Positions 16,981 through 26,210 are shown, counted from the stretch's first letter. The stretch is 64,000 bases of DNA from Phascolarctobacterium sp. (GCA_003150755.1 QAMT01000023.1:403581-467580); one strand, 5' to 3'. The notes: a model not told the origin generated them from the letters alone. Numbers and translations are program-made.

Positions 16981-17013
16981 AACGGCAGCCTAAAAAAGCT
17001 GCCGTTATTTTTA
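16981..17013. terminator. bidirectional terminator
   Basis: AACGGCAGC pairs with GCTGCCGTT across an 8-base A-rich loop, followed by ATTTTTAT. It separates the convergent HxlR and M24 peptidase genes. Confidence 0.85.
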
Positions 17014-17026
17014 TACCATTATCAAA

Positions 17027-18253
17027 TCAAAAAATACAATTCAGCCTGTGCGGAGAACCGGTCAGCGGTTTGCCGCCCTGCGGCGTTACAAGATAGGTAT
17101 TCTCGCTGCCTACCATGCCGATTCCCGGAAGTGCAATTTTAGGTTCCAGCGCAAAAGTCATATTCTCCGTCAGCACCTGCTTAAAGCGGTTGGCTATTGC
17201 CGGCGATTCATCTATCGTAAGGCCGATGCTATGCCCTAAAAACTTACCGCCGTTCATAAAGCCTTCGGCAAAACGTTCATCAAAATGCTTCATTGTTTCG
17301 GTATAAATATCTTCAACTACTACGCCTGGTTTTAGCATAGAAGCAGCAAAACGCTCCAGCATCAGGCAATGCTCGTGCGCCGCCAAAATCAAATCACGGT
17401 TGGGGTCTTTGTTGATATCGCCAAAATAATAAACTATTGTTTTATCAGTATGGTAACCTTCAACCCCGCAGGGAATATCCAGATAAACCAGCCTGCCCTC
17501 TTTCAGTTTGCGGAAGGGCGAACCGATACTCTGTACAGCAATGCAAGTGCCGCCCGTACCGCCGGGGCCATCAAACGCCGTGCGCACAAGCCCGCTTTTG
17601 CCAAACGATGCTACACCGATAATATCCTCGCCCAAAGGCAAATTCATACGCGCAATACCGTGCGAACCGCGGCGCAGCATAGCGGTGTAAATTTCCACTG
17701 CCAGTTCGGCTTCACTGATACCGTTTATAATCATTTTGGGCGCCAGCTGTTCCAGTACCGTCTGATGAATAGCGCCGCTGCGTTTCATCAAATCCAGTTC
17801 ATAAGCGCTTTTGGTAAGACGCAAGCTGCACAGCAAGCCGTCAATATCAGTATAATTTTTAAACGGCAGGTATTTACGCAGCATATTCAGCCATTCTACC
17901 GTCGCTTTTTTGCACTCCAGATAGATTTCCTCCGGCACAGCGCCGTAAAACTCCGCTAAAGTGCGGAAACTTTTCATAGGGCGGATATCCGGCAGCAGCG
18001 ACTCATTACGGGCACGGTCATAACTGCGGCGCACCCACAAAATCTCGTCCTGCGGACGGATAACAAGCGCACCTTCCTGCATCGTGCCGGTAAAATAATA
18101 CATATTAACTTTATCATTTACCACCGCCATCTGCCAGCCGGGGTGTTCAGCATCCATCGCAGCGCGGAATTTAACAAGCCGTGCCTGCAATTCTTCCAGC
18201 GGCACGCGCCTGATTTCATCCGCCATCAGCGAAGCATATTCCAAAATAGCCAT
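17027..18253 (-). CDS. M24 family metallopeptidase (Xaa-Pro dipeptidase-like)
   Basis: This 408-residue protein has an N-terminal creatinase/prolidase-like domain (1-145) and a C-terminal pita-bread domain. The expected metal ligands can be traced: Asp in YLDIPCG, Asp in GYHTDKT, His in FLGHSIGL, Glu in ALEPKIA and Glu in GSENTYLV. It probably cleaves X-Pro bonds of peptides or a related amide. It is a single gene with AAAGGAG upstream. Relatives include ectoine hydrolase DoeA and creatinase, so the substrate is uncertain. Confidence 0.88.
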   Translation of the reverse strand: MAILEYASLMADEIRRVPLEELQARLVKFRAAMDAEHPGWQMAVVNDKVNMYYFTGTMQEGALVIRPQDEILWVRRSYDRARNESLLPDIRPMKSFRTLAEFYGAVPEEIYLECKKATVEWLNMLRKYLPFKNYTDIDGLLCSLRLTKSAYELDLMKRSGAIHQTVLEQLAPKMIINGISEAELAVEIYTAMLRRGSHGIARMNLPLGEDIIGVASFGKSGLVRTAFDGPGGTGGTCIAVQSIGSPFRKLKEGRLVYLDIPCGVEGYHTDKTIVYYFGDINKDPNRDLILAAHEHCLMLERFAASMLKPGVVVEDIYTETMKHFDERFAEGFMNGGKFLGHSIGLTIDESPAIANRFKQVLTENMTFALEPKIALPGIGMVGSENTYLVTPQGGKPLTGSPHRLNCIF

Positions 18254-18393
18254 ATCATTGCTCCTTTAATATATTTTTAATTCAGTTGTTGTGCAGATTT
18301 TCCTCGCAGCTTAAACTGCCCTGTTTACTGCATCTTACTAATTTAAAGCATATCATATCCGCCTGTATTCTTCAATTAGTGCAGACATACAAA

Positions 18394-18423
18394 AAGCTCC
18401 ATGCCTGTCACAGCACGGAGCTT
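18394..18423 (-). terminator. terminator of the lysA-like gene
   Basis: AAGCTCC pairs with GGAGCTT, with an inner TGC/GCA extension, then five T residues on the minus strand, 9 bases after the decarboxylase stop. Confidence 0.82.
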
Positions 18424-18431
18424 CATTCAAA

Positions 18432-19697
18432 TCAATCTTTATTAAAAAGCCCGGTAAAATCAAAGGTAGCAAAATAATCAGCCGGTGTTTCCGCACGGCG
18501 AATCATTTCAACGCTGCCGTCTTCTTTTAGCAGCAGTTCTGCACTGCGCAGCTTGCCGTTGTAGTTGTAACCCATGGCAAAACCATGAGCGCCTGCGTCA
18601 TGGATAAATACCAAATCGCCGATGTTGATTTCCGGCAGCATACGGTCAATAGCAAATTTATCGTTGTTTTCGCACAAGCCGCCGGTAACGTCGTACTTAT
18701 GGTCGCAGGGTGCGTTTTCCTTACCCATTACGGTAATGTGGTGGTAAGAACCGTAAATTGCCGGGCGCATCAGGTTGGCAGCACAGGCATCAAGGCCGAT
18801 GTATTCTTTATAAATATGTTTCTGATGAATTACGCGCGATACCAACGCACCGTAAGGAGCCAGCATATAACGGCCCATTTCGGTATACAGCCTTACGTTG
18901 CCCATACCTGCCGGTACAAGCACTTCTTCAAACGCCTGGCGCACGCCTTCGCCAATAGCCATAATATCGTTTTCCGGCTGGTCCGGACGGTAAGCAATGC
19001 CTACGCCGCCGGAAAGATTGATAAACTCAATGGAAGCGCCGGTTTCTTCTTTCAGTTCAACCGCTACTTTAAACAAAATACGCGCCAGTTCAGGATAATA
19101 ATCGTTAGTTACAGTATTGCTGGCCAAAAAAGCATGCAGGCCAAAATGCTTAACGCCTTTCGCCATAAGGCGTTTATAGGCTTCGGTAAGCTGCTCGCGC
19201 GTCATGCCGTATTTGGCATCACCAGGGTTATCCATAATATTGTTGGCAATGGCAAAATGCCCGCCAGGATTGAAACGGCAGCAAATCGTATCCGGAATAT
19301 CGGCCACACGCTCCAAAAAGTCGATGTGGGTAATGTCATCAAGGTTAATGGTAGCGTTCAGCTTGCGTGCCAGCTGAAAATCCTCCGCCGGAGTATCATT
19401 GGAGGAAAACATAATTTCATCACCCTTAAAGCCAACCGCATCAGCCATCAGAAGTTCCGTATAAGACGAGCAGTCAGCGCCGCAGCCTTCTTCGTGCAGA
19501 ATTTTTAAAATTCCTGGCGTCGGTGTTGCCTTAACCGCAAAGTATTCTTTAAAACCTTTGTTCCAGCTAAAAGCCTTGTTTACGCGGCGGGCAGTTTCGC
19601 GGATACCCTTTTCATCATACAAATAAAACGGCGTCGCATATCTGGATGCAATATCCTCAAGTTGTTCTTTAGTAACAAACGGAATTTTTTCAGCCAT
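18432..19697 (-). CDS. lysA: diaminopimelate decarboxylase-like PLP enzyme
   Basis: This is a fold-III PLP decarboxylase of 421 residues. The PLP lysine is in EYFAVKATPTP (near residue 51); the glycine-rich phosphate site reads NLSGGVGIAY; the active-site Cys-Glu pair is in GGLCENNDKFA. The CEN motif and overall length fit diaminopimelate decarboxylase (last step of lysine synthesis) better than ornithine or lysine decarboxylase, but an amine-forming role cannot be excluded. The start ATG (19695-19697) shares one base with the TrmB stop, so it is translationally coupled to that regulator, unusual for a plain lysA. Confidence 0.8.
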   Translation of the reverse strand: MAEKIPFVTKEQLEDIASRYATPFYLYDEKGIRETARRVNKAFSWNKGFKEYFAVKATPTPGILKILHEEGCGADCSSYTELLMADAVGFKGDEIMFSSNDTPAEDFQLARKLNATINLDDITHIDFLERVADIPDTICCRFNPGGHFAIANNIMDNPGDAKYGMTREQLTEAYKRLMAKGVKHFGLHAFLASNTVTNDYYPELARILFKVAVELKEETGASIEFINLSGGVGIAYRPDQPENDIMAIGEGVRQAFEEVLVPAGMGNVRLYTEMGRYMLAPYGALVSRVIHQKHIYKEYIGLDACAANLMRPAIYGSYHHITVMGKENAPCDHKYDVTGGLCENNDKFAIDRMLPEINIGDLVFIHDAGAHGFAMGYNYNGKLRSAELLLKEDGSVEMIRRAETPADYFATFDFTGLFNKD

Positions 19698-20407
19698 CAA
19701 TTCTCACCTTTCTGCAATTCAATCAGTTTAATTTCGTTTTTCAGCGCATCTTTGAACAAATCAACCAGATTGCGCTTACAGGAATATAAACAGGTTGAAT
19801 CGTTGCCATTGTCCAAATCACCTGTCAGCACCGTCTGCGAATCGGCAATCAGCCTTATTTGCCCTGTCTGTTTAACGGTGTTGTAGCAAATAGCTCCCGG
19901 CAACCGGAAATCATGCCCGGTAATGACTACTACCTTCAGCCCGCGGCTTAACGCCGTTTCAAGCTCGCTGCGCAACAGCTCCATTACAGCGGCGCTCGCC
20001 GATACATAAATACGCGCCTGCGCATTAAGCACGGTATTTTGCAGCTTGCTGATAATTTCGGCATTGCCCTTGATGGTAATGTAGCCTTCCGCTTCGTTCT
20101 GCACGCCCGGCAGCTCTTTCAACAGTTCGTCGCGCTGCTCTGTAAGACGGCGTATTTTGTTGTTGCAGAACTCCTCCGGCGCAACCGGAGTATAGCGAGT
20201 CACTTTACCTTCTTCCATAATATAGGCAGCACCCTTTTCTACTAATCCGGCCAATGCCGTATAAGTGTTGGAGCGCGAAATACCTGTCTGCTTGGCGGCC
20301 TCATAACCTGTCAGGCGTCCGGCCTTTAAAAGCAAAAGGTATAGTGTTGCCTCCTGGCGTGTAAGGTTAAAGCGCATCAGGCGTTCAACGATTTCCATTC
20401 CCCTCAT
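19697..20407 (-). CDS. TrmB family transcriptional regulator
   Basis: This 236-residue protein has an N-terminal winged helix (residues 10-75: NLTRQEATLYLLLLKAG, GISRSNTYTALAGLVEKG), a coiled linker (KIRRLTEQRDELLKEL), and a C-terminal phospholipase-D-like TrmB sensor domain (ISKLQNTVLNAQARIYVS). In archaea TrmB senses sugars; in Firmicutes relatives sense varied metabolites. Being co-transcribed with the decarboxylase it probably governs that gene's pathway. AAGGGG lies before ATG 20407; ATG 20398 is an alternative. Confidence 0.88.
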   Translation of the reverse strand: MRGMEIVERLMRFNLTRQEATLYLLLLKAGRLTGYEAAKQTGISRSNTYTALAGLVEKGAAYIMEEGKVTRYTPVAPEEFCNNKIRRLTEQRDELLKELPGVQNEAEGYITIKGNAEIISKLQNTVLNAQARIYVSASAAVMELLRSELETALSRGLKVVVITGHDFRLPGAICYNTVKQTGQIRLIADSQTVLTGDLDNGNDSTCLYSCKRNLVDLFKDALKNEIKLIELQKGEN

Positions 20408-20423
20408 TCAGCCCCTTATATAT

Positions 20424-20469
20424 TGTTCCTGTTTAAGAACACTATACTCTTTTTTCTTTTGGTTGTCAA
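20424..20469 (-). promoter_or_regulatory. promoter and operator of the trmB-lysA operon
   Basis: On the minus strand, TTGACA (20464-20469) and TATAGT (20441-20446) are 17 bp apart, a near-consensus promoter. Directly downstream lies the inverted repeat TGTTC-N8-GAACA (20424-20441), placed where a bound repressor would block transcription. TrmB autoregulation is the likely reading. Confidence 0.7.
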
Positions 20470-20500
20470 TAGCTAACTGAAAAATTTGTGAAAAAACAAA

Positions 20501-20542
20501 AACCTTCCTTTTATCAGACTTATTTCATCTAAAAGGAAGGTT
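20501..20542 (-). terminator. autotransporter terminator
   Basis: AAACCTTCCTTTT pairs with AAAAGGAAGGTTT across a 19-base loop and is followed on the minus strand by TTGTTTTTT. It lies 15 bases after the autotransporter stop. Confidence 0.82.
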
Positions 20543-20556
20543 TGTTATTATATTAT

Positions 20557-23412
20557 TTAATTAAATGAATAATTTACCTGCATCGTGCCGCTAAAGCCAT
20601 CACGTTTACCGCCATAGCCTTGCAAGCCAAAATCAATACTCCACGGAGAATTATCCGGCGCGTAGTGTACGCCCGCTTCAATCATGGCCGTACTTCCTTT
20701 CAAGCTGGGATTGCCGGTATAGAAGTCTGCTGCTTTAACCTGTGCCTTACCATTAAATTCATAGTCCCAGGCTGCACCGTAATAAAAGCTTACATCATTT
20801 TGGGTATTGGTATTATAACGCAAGCCAAGACGCAAACGGCTGCTTTCCGCATCGTCAAATTCAACCTTATCACCTAAAATTTCAAAACTTTCGCCGCTGT
20901 GACGGGTATAAAAATATTTGCCGTAAATATCAATATTTCTGCTGCCGTCGATATTATAAATATGACCAACGCCCAAATGGGTGCCAAAATAATTAGTTTC
21001 TGTATCATAACCGCCATGCATACCAAACCCATCAGCCACAGCATTGCTAAGACTGTTCTTAAGCATACCGGCACGCACGCCAAGTTCGGCATAAGTTCCG
21101 TTATTTGCCCTAAAGCGCGCCATAGCACCGCCGCCGTTATAAACAGCATTGCCAAAGCCCTCAAGGCTTAAGCCAGAATAATCGTTATAGGTACGGTAAT
21201 TACCGCTGCCGTTTTCGTAAAAAACGCCCCAACTAAAAGAACCGTTATCTTTTTGAACCGTATCGCCAACACCGGCAAGCACGCTCCAGCCATTAACCTT
21301 TAAATTGCTGCCGGTATCATAACGGCTGTAATTACCATGAGCTGCCGCAAAGGTTTTAATGCCGTATTTACCGTCATCCAAAAGCCCAAAAGCATTGTTT
21401 AAAATATCACTGCCCTGATTTACAAACGCTACTGCCGCTGTACGGCTTTCGCCGATAATTTTTGTCTGTTCCGTCGGTGCTGTTGCGCCGGTAACAACCC
21501 AGTCAATGCTGTTTGCACCATCTTGTAACTCTACATCAGCTTCTGAAGCAAAACCAATTTGCAATTTTTTAACATCAACATTTGCTGCCGAAGCCCCTGT
21601 AAGCGTACCAGCTTTAATAAAGCTCATATGGTCGCCGTTTTGTACTGCTGTACCTGCCGCCGCAGCCAAAGTGCCAGTGGCAGAAATTGCAGTATTTGTC
21701 AAATCAGCCGCACCGCTTACATCAATAACGGCAGAGTCTTTCTCCCAATTGATAGCAGTCATATCGACATTAAGTTCTTTTAGTCCTATTATTGAATTAG
21801 CTTTAAATTGACTATCAGTATTTATAATTGCAGACCCACGTTGTGTATATGTGTTACTGTCAAAATATGACGAACCATCTATATTGCCAAGTTCAACAAC
21901 TCTTTTATTATCATTATTGATTATTAAATTATCAAACTCATATAACTTATTTACTTTCAAATCACTATTTTCTATTAAAATATCACCTACACTATCACCT
22001 AACAAATTTATAGTTCCAGCACTATTAACAATTTGAATATTATCTGTTGCGTAAATGTCATTTGCCTTTAAAATTCCACTTTGAACAGATAACTCATTCA
22101 CATAACCTAATCCCCCTATATCTAATTCAGATTCGTTAACAATTAAAATTCCATTTGTAGCATCATAACTATAATCATACGAATATAAATCAACTTCCTC
22201 AACAGCTACCTTACTTCCGTTTGATATATTAACTGTATCAAATTTATCAATAGACTTTATACTACCTTGATAATTGTCAGCTTTTAAATATTGCCCACTT
22301 TGATTACTTGAACGAGAGCTATCATAACCATGTAATTCCGCTTCTGATAAATCAGCATTTCCGGAAATTTCAATACCATTATCTTTTACTGTTCCTGCTC
22401 CATTTCTAGAATAAACAGCATAAACATTACCACTTACCGAACCACCTGTAATTATAACTTTATTATTTATCAATTTATTATTATTGCTTGCATAAGCATA
22501 AGCACCATAAATTGCTCCTGTAACTGTTCCGTCACTTATTTCCACAATGTTATTATTTGCTGAACTTCCACTTCTATCTGCGCAAGCACCATAAATACCA
22601 AAAGTATATTTTTTGCTATCATCAGAAGCATTTATCTGTCCACCTTTAATAATAACCTTGTTGTTTTCCAAAATACAGTTATAATCATCGGCATAAGCAC
22701 CATAAATATTTCCGTTATTTGTTTCTGCTGTTATAACACCTCCACTTATTTCTACACCATTATTTTTGACTATATTACGATTATTTCTTCCTTCATCAGT
22801 TATATAAACACCAGCTATATTTTCACCGGTTATATTACCACCAGCTATATAAACCATATTACCAACTATTTCAGGATGGTCTTGATTCTCATTATTACTA
22901 ACTTCCATTAAGCCACCGTAAATATCTGTTGCTATATTGCCATCATTAATTATAACAGTATTATTTAAAGTATAATTACTATAACCACCTGCAACAGCAT
23001 TATCATATGTAAAATTCCAACTACTTCCTATTCCAGCTATCGTTGTAGAACCACCAACAATATTACCACCATTTATTACTACTTTATTATCATTAGCTTC
23101 AAGTGCAGCTTCTAAATCCGGTTCATCATCCCAACTATATTTATCTTTTAATAAAGCAAAACCACCATAAACACCTTTTACATCACCTGTAATATCTCCT
23201 GTTGCCGTGCCAGTATAAGTACTCTCTGTCATTTCAATACTATTATTGTTACTATCTTTACTCTCAAAAACTTGTGGGCCTCCACCACCATATAAAACAT
23301 TATTTAGATATGTATAATCTGCCGCCCACGCAGTATTTACCCACAATGTTGTGCAGGCGCACAGCACTGCCGCTGTTAAAATTTTTGTTTTGCTGTCCAT
23401 TTTTCTTTTCAT
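20557..23412 (-). CDS. autotransporter (type V secretion) outer-membrane protein
   Basis: This 951-residue surface protein has a Sec signal at residues 1-31 (KILTAAVLCACTTLWVNTAWA). The passenger, about 32-680, carries at least eight copies of a short beta-helix repeat of the form N-x-V-x-I-x-G-G-x-I (for example NNTVIINDGNI, NNKVIIKGGQI, NNKVIITGGSV). The beta-barrel translocator spans about 690-951, with alternating aromatic strands and a terminal NYSFN. Most barrels end in Phe; here an Asn follows it. The passenger DNA is much more AT-rich than its neighbours, while the barrel part is not, suggesting exchange of the passenger. Adhesion is a likely role but no substrate is evident. Confidence 0.9.
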   Translation of the reverse strand: MKRKMDSKTKILTAAVLCACTTLWVNTAWAADYTYLNNVLYGGGGPQVFESKDSNNNSIEMTESTYTGTATGDITGDVKGVYGGFALLKDKYSWDDEPDLEAALEANDNKVVINGGNIVGGSTTIAGIGSSWNFTYDNAVAGGYSNYTLNNTVIINDGNIATDIYGGLMEVSNNENQDHPEIVGNMVYIAGGNITGENIAGVYITDEGRNNRNIVKNNGVEISGGVITAETNNGNIYGAYADDYNCILENNKVIIKGGQINASDDSKKYTFGIYGACADRSGSSANNNIVEISDGTVTGAIYGAYAYASNNNKLINNKVIITGGSVSGNVYAVYSRNGAGTVKDNGIEISGNADLSEAELHGYDSSRSSNQSGQYLKADNYQGSIKSIDKFDTVNISNGSKVAVEEVDLYSYDYSYDATNGILIVNESELDIGGLGYVNELSVQSGILKANDIYATDNIQIVNSAGTINLLGDSVGDILIENSDLKVNKLYEFDNLIINNDNKRVVELGNIDGSSYFDSNTYTQRGSAIINTDSQFKANSIIGLKELNVDMTAINWEKDSAVIDVSGAADLTNTAISATGTLAAAAGTAVQNGDHMSFIKAGTLTGASAANVDVKKLQIGFASEADVELQDGANSIDWVVTGATAPTEQTKIIGESRTAAVAFVNQGSDILNNAFGLLDDGKYGIKTFAAAHGNYSRYDTGSNLKVNGWSVLAGVGDTVQKDNGSFSWGVFYENGSGNYRTYNDYSGLSLEGFGNAVYNGGGAMARFRANNGTYAELGVRAGMLKNSLSNAVADGFGMHGGYDTETNYFGTHLGVGHIYNIDGSRNIDIYGKYFYTRHSGESFEILGDKVEFDDAESSRLRLGLRYNTNTQNDVSFYYGAAWDYEFNGKAQVKAADFYTGNPSLKGSTAMIEAGVHYAPDNSPWSIDFGLQGYGGKRDGFSGTMQVNYSFN

Positions 23413-23459
23413 CTATAAATCTTCCCTTCACTAAATTTTTAATAACCTTTAGGACTTTA

Positions 23460-23813
23460 CTATTCCTGCATTTTACAGTTTTTTATAATTATTGATATTG
23501 ACGGTTGCTTTACATTAAAAATATTAGCTAAAAAAGCCTGGGTTAAATGATATTCATTATATAACCGTGCAATTTCTTTATTACGTCCGTCTTTGCTATA
23601 AAACAAATTTATTTTTACTTCTTCTGTTTGAATTTGAAAGCCATAATCACGCAAAACTATTATTTTACGCTGCCCATCAGCATAATAAAGTTTAAGTTCT
23701 AAAGTTTTTATACCTGTCCGGTTATTATGTGAAAAATAGTAAAACTCTATTTCTCCATCCCCGATTGCTTTTTTAATTACATCCTTCGGAAAAGGAAAAT
23801 TATTAACATCCAT
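23460..23813 (-). CDS. small protein with C-terminal helix-turn-helix
   Basis: This 117-residue protein is not assigned to a family. The first 75 residues are beta-rich (GEIEFYYFSHNN, TLELKLYYADGQRKIIVLRDYGF); residues 85-117 look like a Mor/resolvase-type HTH (GRNKEIARLYNEYHLTQAFL, then NVKQPSISIIIKN). I use ATG 23813 rather than the longer open frame, because AAAGG lies before it and the upstream 46 codons read as non-coding hairpin DNA. It is AT-rich like the autotransporter passenger just downstream and could regulate it. Confidence 0.6.
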   Translation of the reverse strand: MDVNNFPFPKDVIKKAIGDGEIEFYYFSHNNRTGIKTLELKLYYADGQRKIIVLRDYGFQIQTEEVKINLFYSKDGRNKEIARLYNEYHLTQAFLANIFNVKQPSISIIIKNCKMQE

Positions 23814-23896
23814 AATTTCACAACCTTTAACCAATATAAATACATAATGTTGTTTATTTACAACTATTTTACCAGAACATCTCCCCCCCGCAAGCA

Positions 23897-23988
23897 AAAG
23901 TTCACTTCGCTGAACTTTTCCTCCCGGTGGGTCAGGTTCGGCGTAATACAAAAAGACTGCACTACGCTACGCACAGTGCAGTCTTTTT
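23897..23988. repeat. two perfect hairpins in a candidate intergenic repeat
   Basis: Hairpin 1 (23897-23919) pairs AAAAGTTCA with TGAACTTTT. Hairpin 2 (23950-23988) pairs AAAAAGACTGCACT with AGTGCAGTCTTTTT and can act as a terminator in both directions. Between them and on either side are unusually GC-rich stretches, including a run of eight C (23883-23890). The block resembles a small mobile repeat or terminator cassette rather than gene sequence. Confidence 0.6.
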
Positions 23989-24045
23989 AGTCAGGCGTTA
24001 AGGACTTTGCCTAAATATACTTTTAAATTTATATAAACAAAAAAA

Positions 24046-24077
24046 CAGACAGCGGTTACAACAATAACAACTGCCTG
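24046..24077 (-). terminator. phnW operon terminator
   Basis: CAGGCAGTT pairs imperfectly with AACCGCTGTCTG, then seven T residues on the minus strand, shortly after the phnW stop. A second, stronger hairpin follows at 23950-23988. Confidence 0.72.
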
Positions 24078-24093
24078 CTTTAAAATTTACTTA

Positions 24094-25197
24094 TTATTTC
24101 TTCAAACCTACAAACTCTTTAAAAATGCCGAGGATTTTTTCTACGTCGTCCATGTAGATTTCGCCGATATTGCCGAGGCGGAAGGTTTCGGCGTCGGTCA
24201 GTTTGCCGGGGTAAATTACATAGCCGTGTTCTTTTAAATAAGCATACATTTCTGCAAAGGTAAATTTACAGTCCTGCGGATAAAAGAAGGTTGTAATAAT
24301 CGGTCCCTGATGCGCTTCGTCGATATAGGCTTTAAAGCCCAGCTCCTCCATGCCGGCGCGCAGTGCTTTGTTGGTTGCGCTGTAACGTGCATTCCTTGCG
24401 GTAATGCCGCCTTCTGCTTCAAGCTCCTTCATTGCCTGTGCAAACGCTGCCACAACATGAGTCGGTGAGGTAAAGCGCCATTTGCCGCCGTCTTTTTCCA
24501 TGGTTTCCCACTGGGCATATAAATCCAGCGACAGGCTGCGTGCAATGCCTTTGGTACTCTGTAAATCTTCTACATTGGCGATGATAAAGCTGAAGCCCGG
24601 CACGCCCTGAATGCATTTGTTAGCGCTGCTTACCAGATAAGTAATGCCCAGTTCCGGCACGTTGATATCCACGCCGCCAAAGCTGCTCATGGCATCAACA
24701 ATAAACTTTTTATTGTATTTCTGCGCCAGCGCGCCGATTGCTGCAATGTCGTTCAACAGGCCGCTGGTGGTTTCGCTGTGTACCATGGTGATGTGGGTAA
24801 TATTACCGTCGCTTTTCAAAACGTCCTCTACAATAGCTGCGTCGGGGATATGTGCATAATCTTCTTCGTAAACAACGTATTTAATGCCGTGGTAATCGCA
24901 CATTTCTACCATGCGTTTGCTGTAAGCGCCGTTTTGCAGCACCAAAACCTTGTCCCTGCTGCTGATAACACTGGAAAGCACGCTTTCTACACCAAAGGTG
25001 CCGCTGCCCTGCATCAGCACGGTTGTATAATCGCCGTTACCGGCATGGGCCAGTTTTAACAACCCGCTGCGGATTTCCTGCGTCATGTTTTTGTAATCTT
25101 CGTCCCAGGTGCAGCGGTCAATCTGCATGGCTTCCTTAACGGTTTCGGTAGTGGTCAACGGTCCGGGGGTTAAAAGTTTGTAAGTATTTTTGTTCAT
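24094..25197 (-). CDS. phnW: 2-aminoethylphosphonate--pyruvate transaminase PhnW
   Basis: PhnW moves the amino group of 2-aminoethylphosphonate (AEP) to pyruvate, giving phosphonoacetaldehyde and alanine. The 367-residue fold-I PLP enzyme begins KLLTPGPLTTTETVKEAM, has the cofactor loop MQGSGTFGVES, the aspartate in FIVDAMSSFGG and the Schiff-base lysine in SSANKCIQGVPG. ATG 25197 is chosen: AAAGGTG lies 6 bases before it, and the GTG at 25206 overlaps that site. It is the last gene of an operon that also encodes an AEP importer. Its product is the substrate of PhnX, encoded at 34652-35443. Confidence 0.96.
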   Translation of the reverse strand: MNKNTYKLLTPGPLTTTETVKEAMQIDRCTWDEDYKNMTQEIRSGLLKLAHAGNGDYTTVLMQGSGTFGVESVLSSVISSRDKVLVLQNGAYSKRMVEMCDYHGIKYVVYEEDYAHIPDAAIVEDVLKSDGNITHITMVHSETTSGLLNDIAAIGALAQKYNKKFIVDAMSSFGGVDINVPELGITYLVSSANKCIQGVPGFSFIIANVEDLQSTKGIARSLSLDLYAQWETMEKDGGKWRFTSPTHVVAAFAQAMKELEAEGGITARNARYSATNKALRAGMEELGFKAYIDEAHQGPIITTFFYPQDCKFTFAEMYAYLKEHGYVIYPGKLTDAETFRLGNIGEIYMDDVEKILGIFKEFVGLKK

Positions 25198-25214
25198 TTG
25201 GGTCACCTTTTTTA

Positions 25215-26210
25215 TTATTTTTTAATCAAATCCTGATGTTTCTGCAAAAGTTCCAGAGTCAAGGGCTCTTTGTAAACTTTCGGGTTGGACGGTTTGTTGG
25301 CGTCGTCAACGGTTTCGCCTTCAAACAGGGCTACCGGGTAAATTTTCAAAAGCTCGGGGCGTGCGTTTTTAGCGATGCATTCAGCAATTTTTATTGCCTG
25401 TTCGTTTTCGGCAGCGTTTTTATCAACAACTGCAACAGCTTCCATCAGCATAAAGTTGCCTTCAACAGGGTCAACATAGTCAACCGGCAGGCCTTTTGCT
25501 TTATCGGCAACAGCCTGGTGGCGCAGGCCAAAACCTACTGCAACTTCGCCTGCGCGGATTTTTTTCAGCGGGCCGGAGCCGGATTTTTCAAGATGCGGCA
25601 TAGCGTTGGCTTCAATCTGTTTCATGATTTCAGCGCCTTCTTCGTCGCCGTATTCGTTAAGCACTGCCTGGGTCATCAGCCATGCGGTAGAAGAACCGGT
25701 AATATCCGGTACGGAGATATGGCCTTTATACATCGGGTCAGCCAGGTCTTTGATTGCTTTAGGCGCAGGCAGGTTGGCTTTTTTAAGCTCTTCGGTGTTT
25801 ACAAACAAAGCGCCGCAGTTGCCAAGGTCAGGAATATAGAAGTTAGGATGTTCAACCAGGCATTTTGCCGGGTCTTTCAGCTCTACAAACATCGGGTGTT
25901 CTTTCTGCACGCTGTCCAGATAGTAGCTGGTCATGTTTACAACGTTGGCTTCAATGTTTTTACCTTCGGCAGAAAGCTTGCCGCCGAGTTCGGAAGTACC
26001 GAAGGACTGAAGAATGTATTTGCCTTCAAAGCCGTTTTTATCAAGGGCGTTTTTCATGGCAACCTGCGCTTCTTCGTCGGCATTGGTGTAAATAACGGTT
26101 TGTTTGGCAGAAGCAGCTTCTTTGCTGCCGGTGCCGCCGCAGCCTGCAATACCTGCTGCCAGGCAGCCAATCATCAGGGCAGTGCTCAGTAACTTAGCAA
26201 AATTTTTCAT
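25215..26210 (-). CDS. 2-aminoethylphosphonate ABC transporter binding protein
   Basis: This 331-residue lipoprotein has its signal ending at AAGIAGCGG, with Cys as the lipid site. The mature part is a family-1-type solute-binding protein of the iron/AEP group (VIYTNADEEAQVAMKNALDK; YYLDSVQKEHPMF; SGSGPLKKIRAGEVAVGFG). The related PhnS and FbpA proteins look alike, but the cluster with phnW points to AEP. The start at 26210 has AAAGGAG upstream and lies within the end of the permease gene (17-base overlap). It should deliver AEP to the permease and ATPase encoded just upstream. Confidence 0.9.
   Translation of the reverse strand: MKNFAKLLSTALMIGCLAAGIAGCGGTGSKEAASAKQTVIYTNADEEAQVAMKNALDKNGFEGKYILQSFGTSELGGKLSAEGKNIEANVVNMTSYYLDSVQKEHPMFVELKDPAKCLVEHPNFYIPDLGNCGALFVNTEELKKANLPAPKAIKDLADPMYKGHISVPDITGSSTAWLMTQAVLNEYGDEEGAEIMKQIEANAMPHLEKSGSGPLKKIRAGEVAVGFGLRHQAVADKAKGLPVDYVDPVEGNFMLMEAVAVVDKNAAENEQAIKIAECIAKNARPELLKIYPVALFEGETVDDANKPSNPKVYKEPLTLELLQKHQDLIKK

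Noticed and set aside
23814..23951. Longer open frame (extra 46 codons) upstream of the small HTH gene.
   Set aside because: It runs through hairpins and GC-rich repeat DNA, and the inner ATG has a ribosome-site-like AAAGG, so the extension is probably non-coding.
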